Source: an uncultured Chlorobiota bacterium (GTDB taxonomy: Bacteria; Bacteroidota; Bacteroidia; Bacteroidales; JAADGE01). Taken from it: 64,000 nucleotides of DNA. The position numbers were made by a program, and so were the translations under genes. Shown here piece by piece: positions 53,777-64,000 of this stretch. The stretch is from positions 35,340-99,339 of the forward strand of contig CAMZKL010000016.1 in the NCBI GenBank assembly GCA_947311255.1, read 5' to 3'. The notes under the pieces were generated by a model. It searched no databases. It saw nothing but the letters and a program-made list of their open reading frames with translations, and was not told the origin of the DNA. How positions within the stretch are numbered: the stretch's first letter is position 1; every line of letters begins with the position of its first letter.

Positions 53777-56233
53777 ATGAATAAATTAAGTTTTCTTTCA
53801 ATATTGATACTATTTTCAATATCTGTTAATTCTCAGGTAAGAAATGTTAATCCGGACAAAAATTCAGAGCCATGGCTGTTAGGAGGATTGCGAATCCCTT
53901 CGCAAGAGGAGATTAATAAAATACCGGTTGTAGTTAATTCGTATGAAAAAAGTAATAAAGACTTACCAACAACACTAGATAATTCTACAAAACCTTATTT
54001 TAGACCTGTTTTCAATCAAACTGATGGGAGTTGTGCACAAGCAAGTGGTATTGCATATAGTTTTACCTATGAAATTAATAGAGAAAGAGGAACTAGTGCA
54101 AATTCAGGTGAAAACCAATATCCTTCTCATTACACCTACAATTTTTTGAATAATGGAGATGGTGCAAATGGTTCTTGGTTTTGGGATGGCTGGGAAATAA
54201 TAAAAGCAAATGGTTGCCCAAATGTTTCTACTTATGGAGGGCTTGCAGATAACGGTGCTAAATACTGGATGAGCGGTTATGGTGATTATAGAACAAATAT
54301 GAATAACCGTGTAAAAGATGTTTTTTCTATTGATGTTTCTACACCTGATGGATTAGAAACTTTAAAACATTGGATGTATGATCATCTAGAAGGAGAATCC
54401 GATGGTGGACTCGTAAATTTTGGAGCAGGAATTAGTGATGGAGATTATAATATGACTTGGGATAATATAATTACTAAATGGCATAATTCTGCTAATCATG
54501 CAATGACTTTTGTTGGTTGGGATGATAATATCGAATATGATTATAATAATGATGGAAATATTACAAATGATGTTGATATAAACGGAGATGGAATTGTAAA
54601 TATGCAAGATTGGGAAAAAGGTGCATTGCTAATGGTAAACTCATGGGGAACTTGGTGGGGGAATAATGGGAAAGCATATGTTATGTATAAATTACTTGCA
54701 GATCCTATTTCAGAAGGAGGTATTTTTTCAAATAAAGTTTATTCAATACATGTAAAAGAAAGTTGTACTCCGCAACTAACAATGAAAGTTAAAATTGCAC
54801 ATAATTCAAGAAATAAAATTAAGATTTATGCAGGAGTTTCTTCTGATTTAAGTGCATCAGAACCTGAAAATACAATTTCTTTTCCTTTGTTTAATAAACA
54901 AGGTGGAAGTTATGATATGCGTGGAAATTCGTCAACACCAATTGAAATTACTCTTGATATTACTCCTTTGTTAAGCTATGTAAATAGTGGAGAAAATTCT
55001 AAATTCTTTCTTTTAGTTGATGAAAACGATGGAACAGGAACATCTACTGGGCAAATTTATGATTTCTCAATTGTTGATAATGCAAATACCGAAATAATAT
55101 GCAATCAGCATAATGTTGCAATTGTTAATGATGATATCACTACTTTAAGTTTAAATGGAAATGTTTCTTTTGATTCTCCAGAGATTACAACAATGAGTCT
55201 TGATAATGCAATTGTAAATCAAACATATTCGCAACAATTAAATGCTACAGGTGGTACACAGCCATACAATTGGTCGGTTGTAATTGAGTATAATGAAGAA
55301 AACTTAAATGATGCTTTCCCCATAGCAACAAATCTATTAACACCAACAGATTATGATGATGGATATGCTTCTAAAACGATTGATTTTGAATTTCCTTTCT
55401 TTGGAGAAGAATATAATCAATTATATATTTCTACTGACGGATCTATTGTTTTTGAGCCTCAGTTTTCATATATTAGAAGTGAAGATGCTATAAAAGGGGC
55501 AAAAGTAATATCTGTTTTTGCGTCAGATTTAATGATTTTCCCTGCTAATGGAGATGGACTTTTTTATGAAGGGGATGAAAATAGTGCAACTTTTAAATGG
55601 AAAACTTCTTTGTATGGTAATGAATCTGCAAATATTGAAGTTGCTCTTAAATTATATCCCTCAGGTGAAATTAAATTCTTTTATGGAGATAATATAACCG
55701 ATGGTTTAGTTTGGGCTGCAGGTATATCATATGGAGATAGGATTAATAGTGTGATTTCTTCAAATTCGGGAATTTATAATCCTGATAATGAAAAACTGAG
55801 ATTTATATCTATACCATTTCCAAAAGGAATGTCAATAACAAATGAAGGTGTATTTGAAGGAACTCCAACACAAGAAAATGGTTCTTGGAATATTAGTTTT
55901 GCTGTTACAGATTATAACAATATAACTAAAATAAAACAACTTACTTTTGCAACTTCAAGTTCTGAAGTTCAAAATATAGACAAACAATTTGTTGAAATTT
56001 ATCCCAATCCTGCAACAGATTTTCTAAATATATCATACTTATTAAAAAATGAGTCTTATGTGAAGATACAAATTTTAGATATTACAGGAAAAATTATTAA
56101 AACCCTTATAAACGAAAAACAAAGGGCAGGAGATTATAATGTTTTTAAAAATATTAATATTTCTTCTGGTTTATATATGTTAAGAGTAGAAGTAAATGGT
56201 AATTTATTTTCGAGGAAACTTATTATAAAATAG
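53777..56233 (+). CDS. C1 (papain-like) family secreted peptidase with T9SS sorting domain
   Basis: FNQTDGSCAQASGIAYSFTYEI; NHAMTFVGWDD; VNSWGTWWGNNGKAYVMY; C-terminal EIYPNPATDFLNISYLLKNESYVKIQILDITGKI. Confidence 0.9.
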   Translation: MNKLSFLSILILFSISVNSQVRNVNPDKNSEPWLLGGLRIPSQEEINKIPVVVNSYEKSNKDLPTTLDNSTKPYFRPVFNQTDGSCAQASGIAYSFTYEINRERGTSANSGENQYPSHYTYNFLNNGDGANGSWFWDGWEIIKANGCPNVSTYGGLADNGAKYWMSGYGDYRTNMNNRVKDVFSIDVSTPDGLETLKHWMYDHLEGESDGGLVNFGAGISDGDYNMTWDNIITKWHNSANHAMTFVGWDDNIEYDYNNDGNITNDVDINGDGIVNMQDWEKGALLMVNSWGTWWGNNGKAYVMYKLLADPISEGGIFSNKVYSIHVKESCTPQLTMKVKIAHNSRNKIKIYAGVSSDLSASEPENTISFPLFNKQGGSYDMRGNSSTPIEITLDITPLLSYVNSGENSKFFLLVDENDGTGTSTGQIYDFSIVDNANTEIICNQHNVAIVNDDITTLSLNGNVSFDSPEITTMSLDNAIVNQTYSQQLNATGGTQPYNWSVVIEYNEENLNDAFPIATNLLTPTDYDDGYASKTIDFEFPFFGEEYNQLYISTDGSIVFEPQFSYIRSEDAIKGAKVISVFASDLMIFPANGDGLFYEGDENSATFKWKTSLYGNESANIEVALKLYPSGEIKFFYGDNITDGLVWAAGISYGDRINSVISSNSGIYNPDNEKLRFISIPFPKGMSITNEGVFEGTPTQENGSWNISFAVTDYNNITKIKQLTFATSSSEVQNIDKQFVEIYPNPATDFLNISYLLKNESYVKIQILDITGKIIKTLINEKQRAGDYNVFKNINISSGLYMLRVEVNGNLFSRKLIIK

Positions 56234-56565
56234 TTTTTGGTATTTTTTTCATTGTAGTTTGATAAATTTTTAAATTTACAAAGTTAAGCTACACCGACAC
56301 TTTGTGTACAGATAATAATTAGAATACTAAAAATAAATAGTTTAGAGGATGATTAATGTCTATTTTCTCTCCCATTTAAGTTGGAGCTTATAAATACCAC
56401 TATTTATAATGGTTTTAACCCGTCTTTTAATGTCTTTTTTCGGACAACGATGATTTATTCGTTTTAAACTTATATGCTAAAAGACGTTTTTTTATTTTAT
56501 TTGTTAGTTTAGTCTAAAAAACTAAAATACTAAAAGAAACCTAGCAGGGAGGGAACCAAACTAAT

Positions 56566-59500
56566 TTATATTTTGAATCCTAAAATTAAAATATCATCAA
56601 TTTGTAAAGAATTAGCTTTCCAATTATAGAATGTTTCTTCAATAATTTGTTGTTGCTCATCCATGTCTTTATCTGAAATTTCAATAAGTAGTTCTTGGAA
56701 ACGTTTTATTTTAAATTTTTTGCCTGTTTTTCCGTTAAATTGATCAACATAGCCATCTGAGAACATATAAACAATATCATCTTTTTGAAGTTGGAATTTT
56801 ATATTCTTAAATGGAATTTCTTTAATAAATACTCCAACAGGATTGAATGTTGGTTGCAGAACAATTATTTCTTTGTTTCTAACTATGTATAGAGGATTAA
56901 TGGCACCGGAATATTCAAACTCATTAGTTTTTTTATTTAAAGCACAAATAGCCATTTCAATTCCTTCGTCTCTTTCTTCAAGCCTACCTTTTTGTTTTAA
57001 TAAAACTTTAATTTCTTTTCTTAATTCTTCAAGTACCTGACTTGGTTGTGTTATTTTTTTATTCGAAACAATTTCTGTTAGCATAGAAATACCAAGCATA
57101 CTAACTAATGCGCCAGGTATCCCGTGTCCTGTGCAATCTGCTGCTACAACAACAACATGATGTTCTCCCTTTGATTTGTATTCTTTTGCCCAATAAAAGT
57201 CGCCACTTAAAATGTCTTTTGGTTTATAGAATAAATTAAATTCTTGAAAGTTATTTCTGAAAATTTGCAATGAAGGAAACATTGCATCTTGAATTTTTCC
57301 TGCATAATTAATACTGTCTGTAATTTTATCATTACTTGTTTGTAATTCTTCTTTTTGTTCTTTTAACTCTTCTTTTTGCGTTTTAAGTTCTCTGGTTCTT
57401 TCGTTAACTTCATTTTCTAACTTACGTTTTGCTTTTTTTAGAGAGCGGGTTCTTAATTCAAATATTGAGAATGTTATTACAATTAATATAAATAGCATTA
57501 AAGTAGTAAACCAAGTTTCTTTCCAAAAAGGTGCCTTAATTTCAAAAGAGAAAGTTGCAGGAACTATATTCCAAATGTTGTCATTATTTGCAGAAATAAC
57601 TTGAAATTGATATTTTCCGGGAGTAATATTTGAAAAAACAGCAGTTTTTACAGTGCTTGGTGGGGACCAATTATCATTTTGTCCAATCAATCTGTAAGAG
57701 TATTTTACACTCTTAGGATTTGAAAAACATAAGCCTATATAATTTATACTAAGGTGGTTATTGTTATAAGGTAAAACTAAATTTTGAGGAATATTTTTGT
57801 AATTTACAGAATCTGTATATATATGCCAATTAGTTTTTTTAAAAAATAATCTAATACTAGAAATGTAAATTTTATTTTTAATAGTATTAGTTTTATCAGC
57901 TGATTTATTGTATTTTGCTGCTCCATTAACCGTTCCAAATCATATATCTCCATTTTTGTCTTCCAGTGCAGCATTTATATTTGTTTCAATCCCAATAAAA
58001 CCTTCATTTTTTGTATAGTTTTTTATATCAATAAGCTCATTATTTTTATTGAAGATTAATTTATCAACACCTTTTTCACTTCCACACCAAAGGTTTCCTT
58101 CTGTGTCAGAAAAAAGGAGATAAATATTGTCAGAACTTAAACCGTCTATTTTTTGAAATTGTTTAAATACATATTTTCCGTTTTCTTTGGTTATTTTAAA
58201 AACTCCGTTAGAGCCTGTTCCCATCCATAATGTTCCTTTTCTGTTAATAATTGTTCTGTAATATACTTTTTCAATATTTGTATTTATTTTTGTAACATTT
58301 TTCCCATTATATTTGAAAAGTCCTTCGTTTATAGTTCCAATCCAAATATTATTTTCATTATCTTCGCAAAATGTCATTATATCTTTGGCATATAAACCAA
58401 TTTCTTTTCCAAATTGTTTAACATTTGTACCATCATATAAATATACACCTCTACTATTTGTTCCAAACCATAAATTGTTTTTACTATCTTTATAAATTGT
58501 TAAAATTCGTTTGGGAATTTCCTCGCCAGAAGAAGTTTTTATTTTTGAAAATGTTTTCCCGTTATATTTTATTATTCCGTTATTTCCCGAAGCAAACCAA
58601 AGATTACCAAATTTATCAGTTTCAACATCAAAAAAATGATTGTCTATTGTTCCGTTGTCTTTATTATAGTATGTGTATTTCTTTCCGTCAAATTTTGTTA
58701 ATCCAAATCCGTAAGTACAAAACCAAATATTACTGTCCATATCTAAGTTCATTCCCATAACAATCTCATTCTCAAAAGTACTAATTTTATCATAATGAAT
58801 AAAGGGAATTATGGTATTGAGCATTGTTGCACCATTTCTACCTCCTATCCAAATGTTTTTTTCATTATCTTCAAAAATTGATAAAACTGCAGTGTTTGTA
58901 AGGCCATTTTTTGCAGTAATATTATTGAATTTATTGTCTTTTAAAAAACCGCAACCTGCTTGTTCAGAAGAATATCAAAGGTTATCGTCAGAATCAATAA
59001 GAACATTATTAATGTTGTTATTTAATAAACCGTTTTTTAATGTAAAATTTTGTATTGTAAAATCAGGAGATATTTTGTAAATACCAAAGTTTCTAGATGA
59101 AATCCATATATTTCCTTTTTTGTCTTCGGCAAAAGAAGTCATTGGTTTAACAATATTATTATAAATTTTAGGGATTTCAGTAAAATTGTTATCCTTAAAT
59201 TTGTATATTTTTCTGTTGCCTAATGCTAATATATCTCCATTTTGTTTTATTAAAAATTGAATAGGATGTATTTTCTTTGATATTTTTAAAATTACACCAT
59301 CATCAAAAATATTTGTCCCTTTAAGTGTTGATATTATTATCCTGCCATCATTTAATTCAAAAGTTCTTAAAATAAAATTTGAGAATAAGCCTTCTTCTTT
59401 AGTGAAAGTTTTAAATTTACCTTTTTCTAATTTAGACAGCCCATTTTTTGTTGAAATCCAAATTCGTCCTTTCTTGTCTTGTATAATATGTGAAACAATA

Positions 59501-59751
59501 TTATTTTTAAGACCATTTTTGTTATTGTAAATTTTATAATTAAATCCGTTAAATTTTACAGCACCGTTTTGAGTTGCAAACCATAAATACCCTTCTTTGT
59601 CTTGTGTTATATAATCTGCATTAGATTGCGGAAAGCCGTTATCTACTGAATAATTTTCGTAATTAAAAAGTTGTGCATCCGAAATGCTTACATTATAGAA
59701 TGATGTTATTATAATTAAAAATAGAAACTTGTATTTTCTAATTCTGTGCAT
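56566..59751 (-). CDS. Two-component regulator propeller (Reg_prop) / Y_Y_Y / PP2C-SpoIIE sensor phosphatase, interrupted by two in-frame TGA codons (58975-58977 and 57940-57942)
   Basis: Three ORFs (58975..59751, 57940..58824, 56566..57690) are in the same frame (spacing multiples of 3) and no other stop occurs. TGAs fall in SDDNL[TGA]YSSEQ and DKNGDI[TGA]FGTVNG, matching the repeat DxxGNLWxGT. Confidence 0.88.
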
Positions 59752-59772
59752 TCTATTTTGTTAAATTAAAAT

Positions 59773-60225
59773 TTAATTTAAAAGAATTTTTTTAACTTCA
59801 GAAGCAATTAATTTACCCTCTGCTTTTCCTGCAAGTTCTTTTGAAGCAAAACCCATAACTTTTCCCATATCTTTAATCCCAGAAGCTCCTGTTTTCTCAA
59901 TTATTTCTTTTATTATAGCAGCTACTTCAGTTTCTGTTAATTGTTTAGGTAAATAAGGTTGAATATATTTAACTTCTGTCATTTCTTTTTCGTATAAATC
60001 ATCTCTGTTTTGGGTTTTATATATTTCAGCAGAATCTTTTCTTTGTTTAACCATTCTTTGAAGAGTTTTAATTGCTTCGGCTTCACTAATTTCATTATTC
60101 CCTCCTGCAGAAGTTTTAATTAATAACAGCTGAGCTTTTATTGCTCTTAGAGCAGATAATTTATCCTTTGCCCTTTCTTTCATAGCAGTTTTTATGTCTT
60201 CGTTAATTTGTTCAAATAGTCCCAT
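59773..60225 (-). CDS. GatB/YqeY domain protein
   Basis: MGLFEQINEDIKTAMKERAKDKLSALRAIKAQLLL; GASGIKDMGKVMGFASKELAGKAEGKLIASEVKKIL. Confidence 0.95.
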   Translation of the reverse strand: MGLFEQINEDIKTAMKERAKDKLSALRAIKAQLLLIKTSAGGNNEISEAEAIKTLQRMVKQRKDSAEIYKTQNRDDLYEKEMTEVKYIQPYLPKQLTETEVAAIIKEIIEKTGASGIKDMGKVMGFASKELAGKAEGKLIASEVKKILLN

Positions 60226-60335
60226 ATTGTTTTTTTTATTTTATAAATATCCTTTAAAAAAAAAGGAAGAATTTGTAAAGTTATAAAAATTAAATAATTT
60301 TCTATTCAAAAATTTTATATTTGCAATCACAATTT

Positions 60336-61853
60336 ATGGCAGACTTATTTAAAAATATATTTCTATTCAATCAAGATGCTCCTTTAATTTTTACAAGGTT
60401 TTATTTTTGGGCTTTCTTTGCTGTTGTAATGGCATTTTATTCGGTCATTTATAAAAAAGAAAAGCCAAGAAACGCATACTTATTTATAATAAGTTTATTC
60501 TTTTATTATAAAACAAGTGGAATTTTCTTTCTTCTATTAATTTTTTCTACAATTGTTGATTTTTTTATTGGAAAAGCAATTTATAAGTCAGATATTAAAC
60601 TAAAAAGAAAACTTCTTGTTGCATTAAGTATTGTTGTAAACCTTTCGGTATTAGTATATTATAAATATTCAGGTTTCTTTACGGAAAGTTTTAATTATCT
60701 GTTTGATGCTCAGCTCAAACCTGTTGATTTGCTTGCAAAATGGACAAATCAGTTTGCAGGAACTCATTTTACAATAGATAAAATAATTCTTCCTGTTGGA
60801 ATTTCATTTTTTACATTTCAAACAATAAGCTATTCTGTTGATATTTATAGGAAAAAACTAAAACCTGTTGATAGTATTATTGATTTTGGCTTTTATGTTT
60901 CATTTTTTCCTCAATTAGTTGCAGGACCAATTGTTAGAGCATCAGAATTTATTCCGCAATTATATAAAAAATATCAACTTACAAAAGCTGAATTTGGTCT
61001 GGCAATTTTTATGATTTTAAACGGATTAATTAAAAAATTAGTCATAGCAGATTATATCGCTGTAAATTATGTGGATAGAGTTTTTAGTAATCCTCTTACA
61101 TATTCAGGTTTTGAAAATATTATGGCATTATATGGATATTCCATTCAAGTATATTCAGATTTCTCTGGTTATACAGATGTAGCAATTGGAGTAGCTCTAC
61201 TTATGGGATTTAGACTTCCGGTAAATTTTAATTCACCATACAAAGCATTACATACAGGAGAGTTCTGGAAAAGATGGCATATTTCACTATCAACTTGGCT
61301 AAAAGATTATCTTTATATTCCATTAGGTGGAAATAGAAAAGGAAATCTAAGAACAAATTTTAATTTAATGCTAACAATGTTGCTCGGAGGATTATGGCAC
61401 GGAGCAAGTTGGCAATTTGTTATTTGGGGAGGTCTTAATGGTATTGGACTTGTGATTTATAAAAATTGGAGAAAAATTACTCCTTTTAGAGATAGTAAAA
61501 GTTTAGCAATAAGGTTTTATGCAATTTTTTTAACTTTTAACTTTATTACTGTTACAAGAATCTGGTTTAGATCTGAAACAATGGAAGTTGCAAATAATAT
61601 TATGTATCAAATTACTCATGCTGTGCATATAAATCAGATTTGGGAAATGATTATTGCCTATAAAAATGTTTTTGTTTTAATGCTTATTGCAATGATTATT
61701 CATTGGTTGCCGGTAAGAATAAAAGATTTGTATAAAACAATTTTTATTAACTTACCGCAATGGGCAAAAGCAATAGCAGTAATAATTGCAGTTTTTATAA
61801 TTTGGCAAGCAAGAACAGCTGATTTACAGCCATTTATATATTTTCAATTTTAA
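60336..61853 (+). CDS. MBOAT family O-acyltransferase (AlgI-like)
   Basis: FPQLVAGPIVRASEFIPQL; YSDFSGYTDVAIGVALLMGFRLPVNFNSPYKALHTGEFWKRWHISLSTWLKDYLYIPLGGNRKG; GGLWHGASWQFVIWG. Confidence 0.95.
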   Translation: MADLFKNIFLFNQDAPLIFTRFYFWAFFAVVMAFYSVIYKKEKPRNAYLFIISLFFYYKTSGIFFLLLIFSTIVDFFIGKAIYKSDIKLKRKLLVALSIVVNLSVLVYYKYSGFFTESFNYLFDAQLKPVDLLAKWTNQFAGTHFTIDKIILPVGISFFTFQTISYSVDIYRKKLKPVDSIIDFGFYVSFFPQLVAGPIVRASEFIPQLYKKYQLTKAEFGLAIFMILNGLIKKLVIADYIAVNYVDRVFSNPLTYSGFENIMALYGYSIQVYSDFSGYTDVAIGVALLMGFRLPVNFNSPYKALHTGEFWKRWHISLSTWLKDYLYIPLGGNRKGNLRTNFNLMLTMLLGGLWHGASWQFVIWGGLNGIGLVIYKNWRKITPFRDSKSLAIRFYAIFLTFNFITVTRIWFRSETMEVANNIMYQITHAVHINQIWEMIIAYKNVFVLMLIAMIIHWLPVRIKDLYKTIFINLPQWAKAIAVIIAVFIIWQARTADLQPFIYFQF

Positions 61854-61882
61854 AAAAAGTATGTTTAATATAATGAATTATT

Positions 61883-62434
61883 ATGACTCAAAATTTACCG
61901 GATAAAATAATATATTCAAAAGAAGTTATTGAATTTGTAACAGTTGCAAATGAATATTGTATGCTTTTAGAAAGTTTAAATTTATTAACAAGAGAACAGT
62001 TTGTTAAGCAAACATATAACATTTTAACATTACTGCATTTAAAAGCAATTATTTTACCTAAACCCAAAGATATTTCAAATGCAAATACAGAAAGTTTTGT
62101 AAATGAAGCAGATTGGCATTTTATTGATAACGGTATTTCTAGAAAATTAGGAAGTTTAGAGACATACTCCGAACTGCGAGAACCATTAGACCCCGATAGT
62201 GTTTTAAATGTTAGTATTTCTGAATGTTTAACAGATACATTTCAAGATTTAAAAGATTTTACTCAGATATATCAATTTGGCAATGAAGATGCTATAACTG
62301 AGGCATTGTGGGAGTGTAAAAATAATTTTGAACAAATTTGGGGATCAAGAATTATTCTTGTTTTAAAAGAATTTCATAATTTAATATATGGGAATGTAGA
62401 TTTTACAGAAGATAAGAAAAATGAAAAAGAATAA
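61883..62434 (+). CDS. DUF5063 domain protein
   Basis: DKIIYSKEVIEFVTVANEYCMLLESLN; intact ORF. Confidence 0.75.
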   Translation: MTQNLPDKIIYSKEVIEFVTVANEYCMLLESLNLLTREQFVKQTYNILTLLHLKAIILPKPKDISNANTESFVNEADWHFIDNGISRKLGSLETYSELREPLDPDSVLNVSISECLTDTFQDLKDFTQIYQFGNEDAITEALWECKNNFEQIWGSRIILVLKEFHNLIYGNVDFTEDKKNEKE

Positions 62435-62449
62435 CTTTTTAAGATTTAG

Positions 62450-63103
62450 ATGAATAAAATTGAAATAATAAAAAAAACAATAAAATTTGTAAAAGAAACA
62501 TTAGCAGAAGCAGATGGTTCGCACGATTGGTTTCATATTGAAAGAGTTTTGAAAAACACACACTTAATTCTAAAAACCGAAAAAGCAGATGAATTTATTT
62601 GCGAACTCGCCGCTTTGCTTCATGATATTGCTGACCACAAATATCACAATGGAGATGAAACAATTGGAGTAAAAGTAACGAAAAATTTCCTGTTAGGTTT
62701 AAATGTTGATAATCATGTAATTACACAGGTTGTTAATATTGTTAAAAATATATCTTTTCTTGGCGGACATAAAACAAGTAATTATTTCTCTCCAGAATTT
62801 GCCGTTGTTCAAGATGCAGACCGATTAGATGCAATTGGAGCAATAGGCATTGCAAGAACATTTGCATATGGAGGATTTAAAAAAAGAGAAATTTATAATC
62901 CTAAAATTAAACCGAATTTAGGCATGAGCAAAGAAGAGTACAAAAAAAGTACAGCTCCTACAATTAATCATTTTTACGAAAAATTATTTCTTTTGAAAGA
63001 TAAAATGAATACCAAAACAGGAAAAGAACTTGCCGAAAATCGTCATAATTTTATGGAAATATTTTTGAATCAGTTTTATGATGAGTGGGATGGAAAATTA
63101 TAA
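62450..63103 (+). CDS. HD-domain phosphohydrolase
   Basis: DGSHDWFHIERVLKNTHLI; ELAALLHDIADHKYHNGDE; VVQDADRLDAIGAIGIARTFAYGG. Confidence 0.93.
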   Translation: MNKIEIIKKTIKFVKETLAEADGSHDWFHIERVLKNTHLILKTEKADEFICELAALLHDIADHKYHNGDETIGVKVTKNFLLGLNVDNHVITQVVNIVKNISFLGGHKTSNYFSPEFAVVQDADRLDAIGAIGIARTFAYGGFKKREIYNPKIKPNLGMSKEEYKKSTAPTINHFYEKLFLLKDKMNTKTGKELAENRHNFMEIFLNQFYDEWDGKL

Positions 63104-63133
63104 TGCTTATAAAATTTGAAAATAAATAGTAGA

Positions 63134-63619
63134 ATGAAATATATTTCTGTAATATTAATAATGTTTGTTTTTGCATGTAATACTAACAAAATATTATTGT
63201 CAAATAAATACGAAATAAAACAAAAACAGTCTATTGATATACTTCTTGATAATTGGCACAAAGCTGCAACAAATACAGATTTAGAAAATTATTTTAATAA
63301 AATGACAAACGATGCGATTTATTTAGGAACTTATGCAAGTGAGCGATGGACAAAAGATGATTTCTATAAATTTTGCAAACCCTATTTCGATAAAGGAAAA
63401 GCTTGGAATTTTAAACCGAAAAATCGACATATATACGTTTCAGGAACCGGAAAAATTGCTTGGTTCGATGAAATTTTAGATACTTGGATGGGCAATTGCA
63501 GAGGTTCCGGCGTTCTTGTATATAAAAACCGAAAATGGAAAATAAAACAATATAATCTTGCCGTTGCCGTTCCAAATGATATTATTAAAAATTACGTAAA
63601 ATTGTTAAAATCAAAATAA
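63134..63619 (+). CDS. SnoaL/DUF4440-like (NTF2 fold) lipoprotein
   Basis: Lipobox MFVFACN; LLDNWHKAATNTDLENYFNKMTNDAIYLGTYASERWTKDDFYKFCKPYF. Confidence 0.8.
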   Translation: MKYISVILIMFVFACNTNKILLSNKYEIKQKQSIDILLDNWHKAATNTDLENYFNKMTNDAIYLGTYASERWTKDDFYKFCKPYFDKGKAWNFKPKNRHIYVSGTGKIAWFDEILDTWMGNCRGSGVLVYKNRKWKIKQYNLAVAVPNDIIKNYVKLLKSK

Positions 63620-63624
63620 ACCTT

Positions 63625-63717
63625 ACAAACTTTCAACTTTATGAACTTTTAACTTTATAAACTTTCAACTTTAAGAACTTTTAACTTTATGAACTTTTAA
63701 CTTCACAAACTTTCATC
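63625..63717. repeat. Degenerate about 16-bp tandem repeat (6 copies)
   Basis: Unit (A/T)(R/A)AACTTTYAACTTTA repeated: acaaactttcaacttta/tgaacttttaacttta/taaactttcaacttta/agaacttttaacttta/tgaacttttaacttca/caaactttcatc. Confidence 0.85.
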
Positions 63718-63759
63718 TGTTCTTTGTTAATAAAAAGTTTAAAAACTTATTTAAACCAG

Positions 63760-63790
63760 TTGCTCTTTACAAACTTAAATCTTACTTTTG
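63760..63790 (+). promoter_or_regulatory. Bacteroidetes-type promoter upstream of 63825 gene
   Basis: TTG (63760-63762), 20 nt, TACTTTTG (63783-63790): TTG-N20-TAnnTTTG. Confidence 0.65.
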
Positions 63791-63824
63791 CACTTTCTTA
63801 ATACATAGTTTTTTAAAATAACTT

Positions 63825-64000
63825 ATGCAAAAAAAGAGCGGGGTTGATATAAACCTCGGAAACAAGTCCTCAAAAATCGCTTACAACTATGCGATTGAGA
63901 CTTTCCCAAACAGAAAAGGAAAGAGAGGAGCCGTCGCCTCAAAATCAAAAGGCGGATTTTCAAATTTATTAATTTTCGGAAAAGAACGTATCGGCATAGG
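63825..64000 (+). CDS. Phosphoribosylformylglycinamidine cyclo-ligase (AIR synthase)-like, partial at right edge
   Basis: MQKKSGVDINLGNKSSKIAYNYAIETFPNRKGKRGAVASKSKGGFSNLLIFGKERIGI, resembling PurM N-termini. Confidence 0.6.
   Translation, partial: MQKKSGVDINLGNKSSKIAYNYAIETFPNRKGKRGAVASKSKGGFSNLLIFGKERIGI

Noticed and set aside
54386-54607. Minus-strand ORF opposite the C1 peptidase
   Set aside because: Overlaps the conserved catalytic region of a convincing plus-strand gene.
1-64000. Complete reassignment of UGA to Trp (genetic code 4)
   Set aside because: Trp is overwhelmingly TGG in all genes here, and TGA ends a TonB receptor at its C-terminal Phe and an MFS gene inside an antisense overlap. 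In an AT-rich genome with free UGA=Trp, TGA should be common in frames, but only three are seen.

Overview
AT-rich Bacteroidetes/Bacteroidales-type chromosomal window (SusC/SusD pairs, T9SS sorting domains, TTG-N20-TAnnTTTG promoters) with about 45 protein genes. No rRNA, tRNA, CRISPR array or transposon was recognised. Housekeeping genes include iorAB, trmD, rho, radC, lptB, phosphoglucomutase, meaB and a partial purM-like gene at the right edge. A large polysaccharide-utilisation locus (about 22.5-40.7 kb) contains an MFS sugar transporter, PKD lipoprotein, SusD, SusC, DUF4434-like protein, CBM-T9SS protein, two tandem GH26-like enzymes, a GH2 enzyme, ROK kinase, SIS isomerase/deaminase, a five-bladed-propeller glycosidase and a DeoR regulator. 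A second SusC/D cluster lies at 44.9-51.3 kb. The most unusual signal is in-frame TGA: a Reg_prop/SpoIIE sensor gene (59751..56566, minus) is one uninterrupted frame except for two TGA codons, each exactly where the propeller-repeat motif expects Trp. The giant LamG surface protein at the left edge also continues in frame past a TGA. Full UGA reassignment is argued against, because TGA ends at least two genes here at natural C-termini (a TonB receptor ending in Phe and an MFS transporter). The candidates are therefore rare UGA readthrough as Trp, recent nonsense mutations, or sequence error. Other points are an internally deleted TPR-SpoIIE remnant, a triplicated 10-bp operator-like repeat upstream of the DeoR gene, and a dockerin-like insert inside a papain-like protease.
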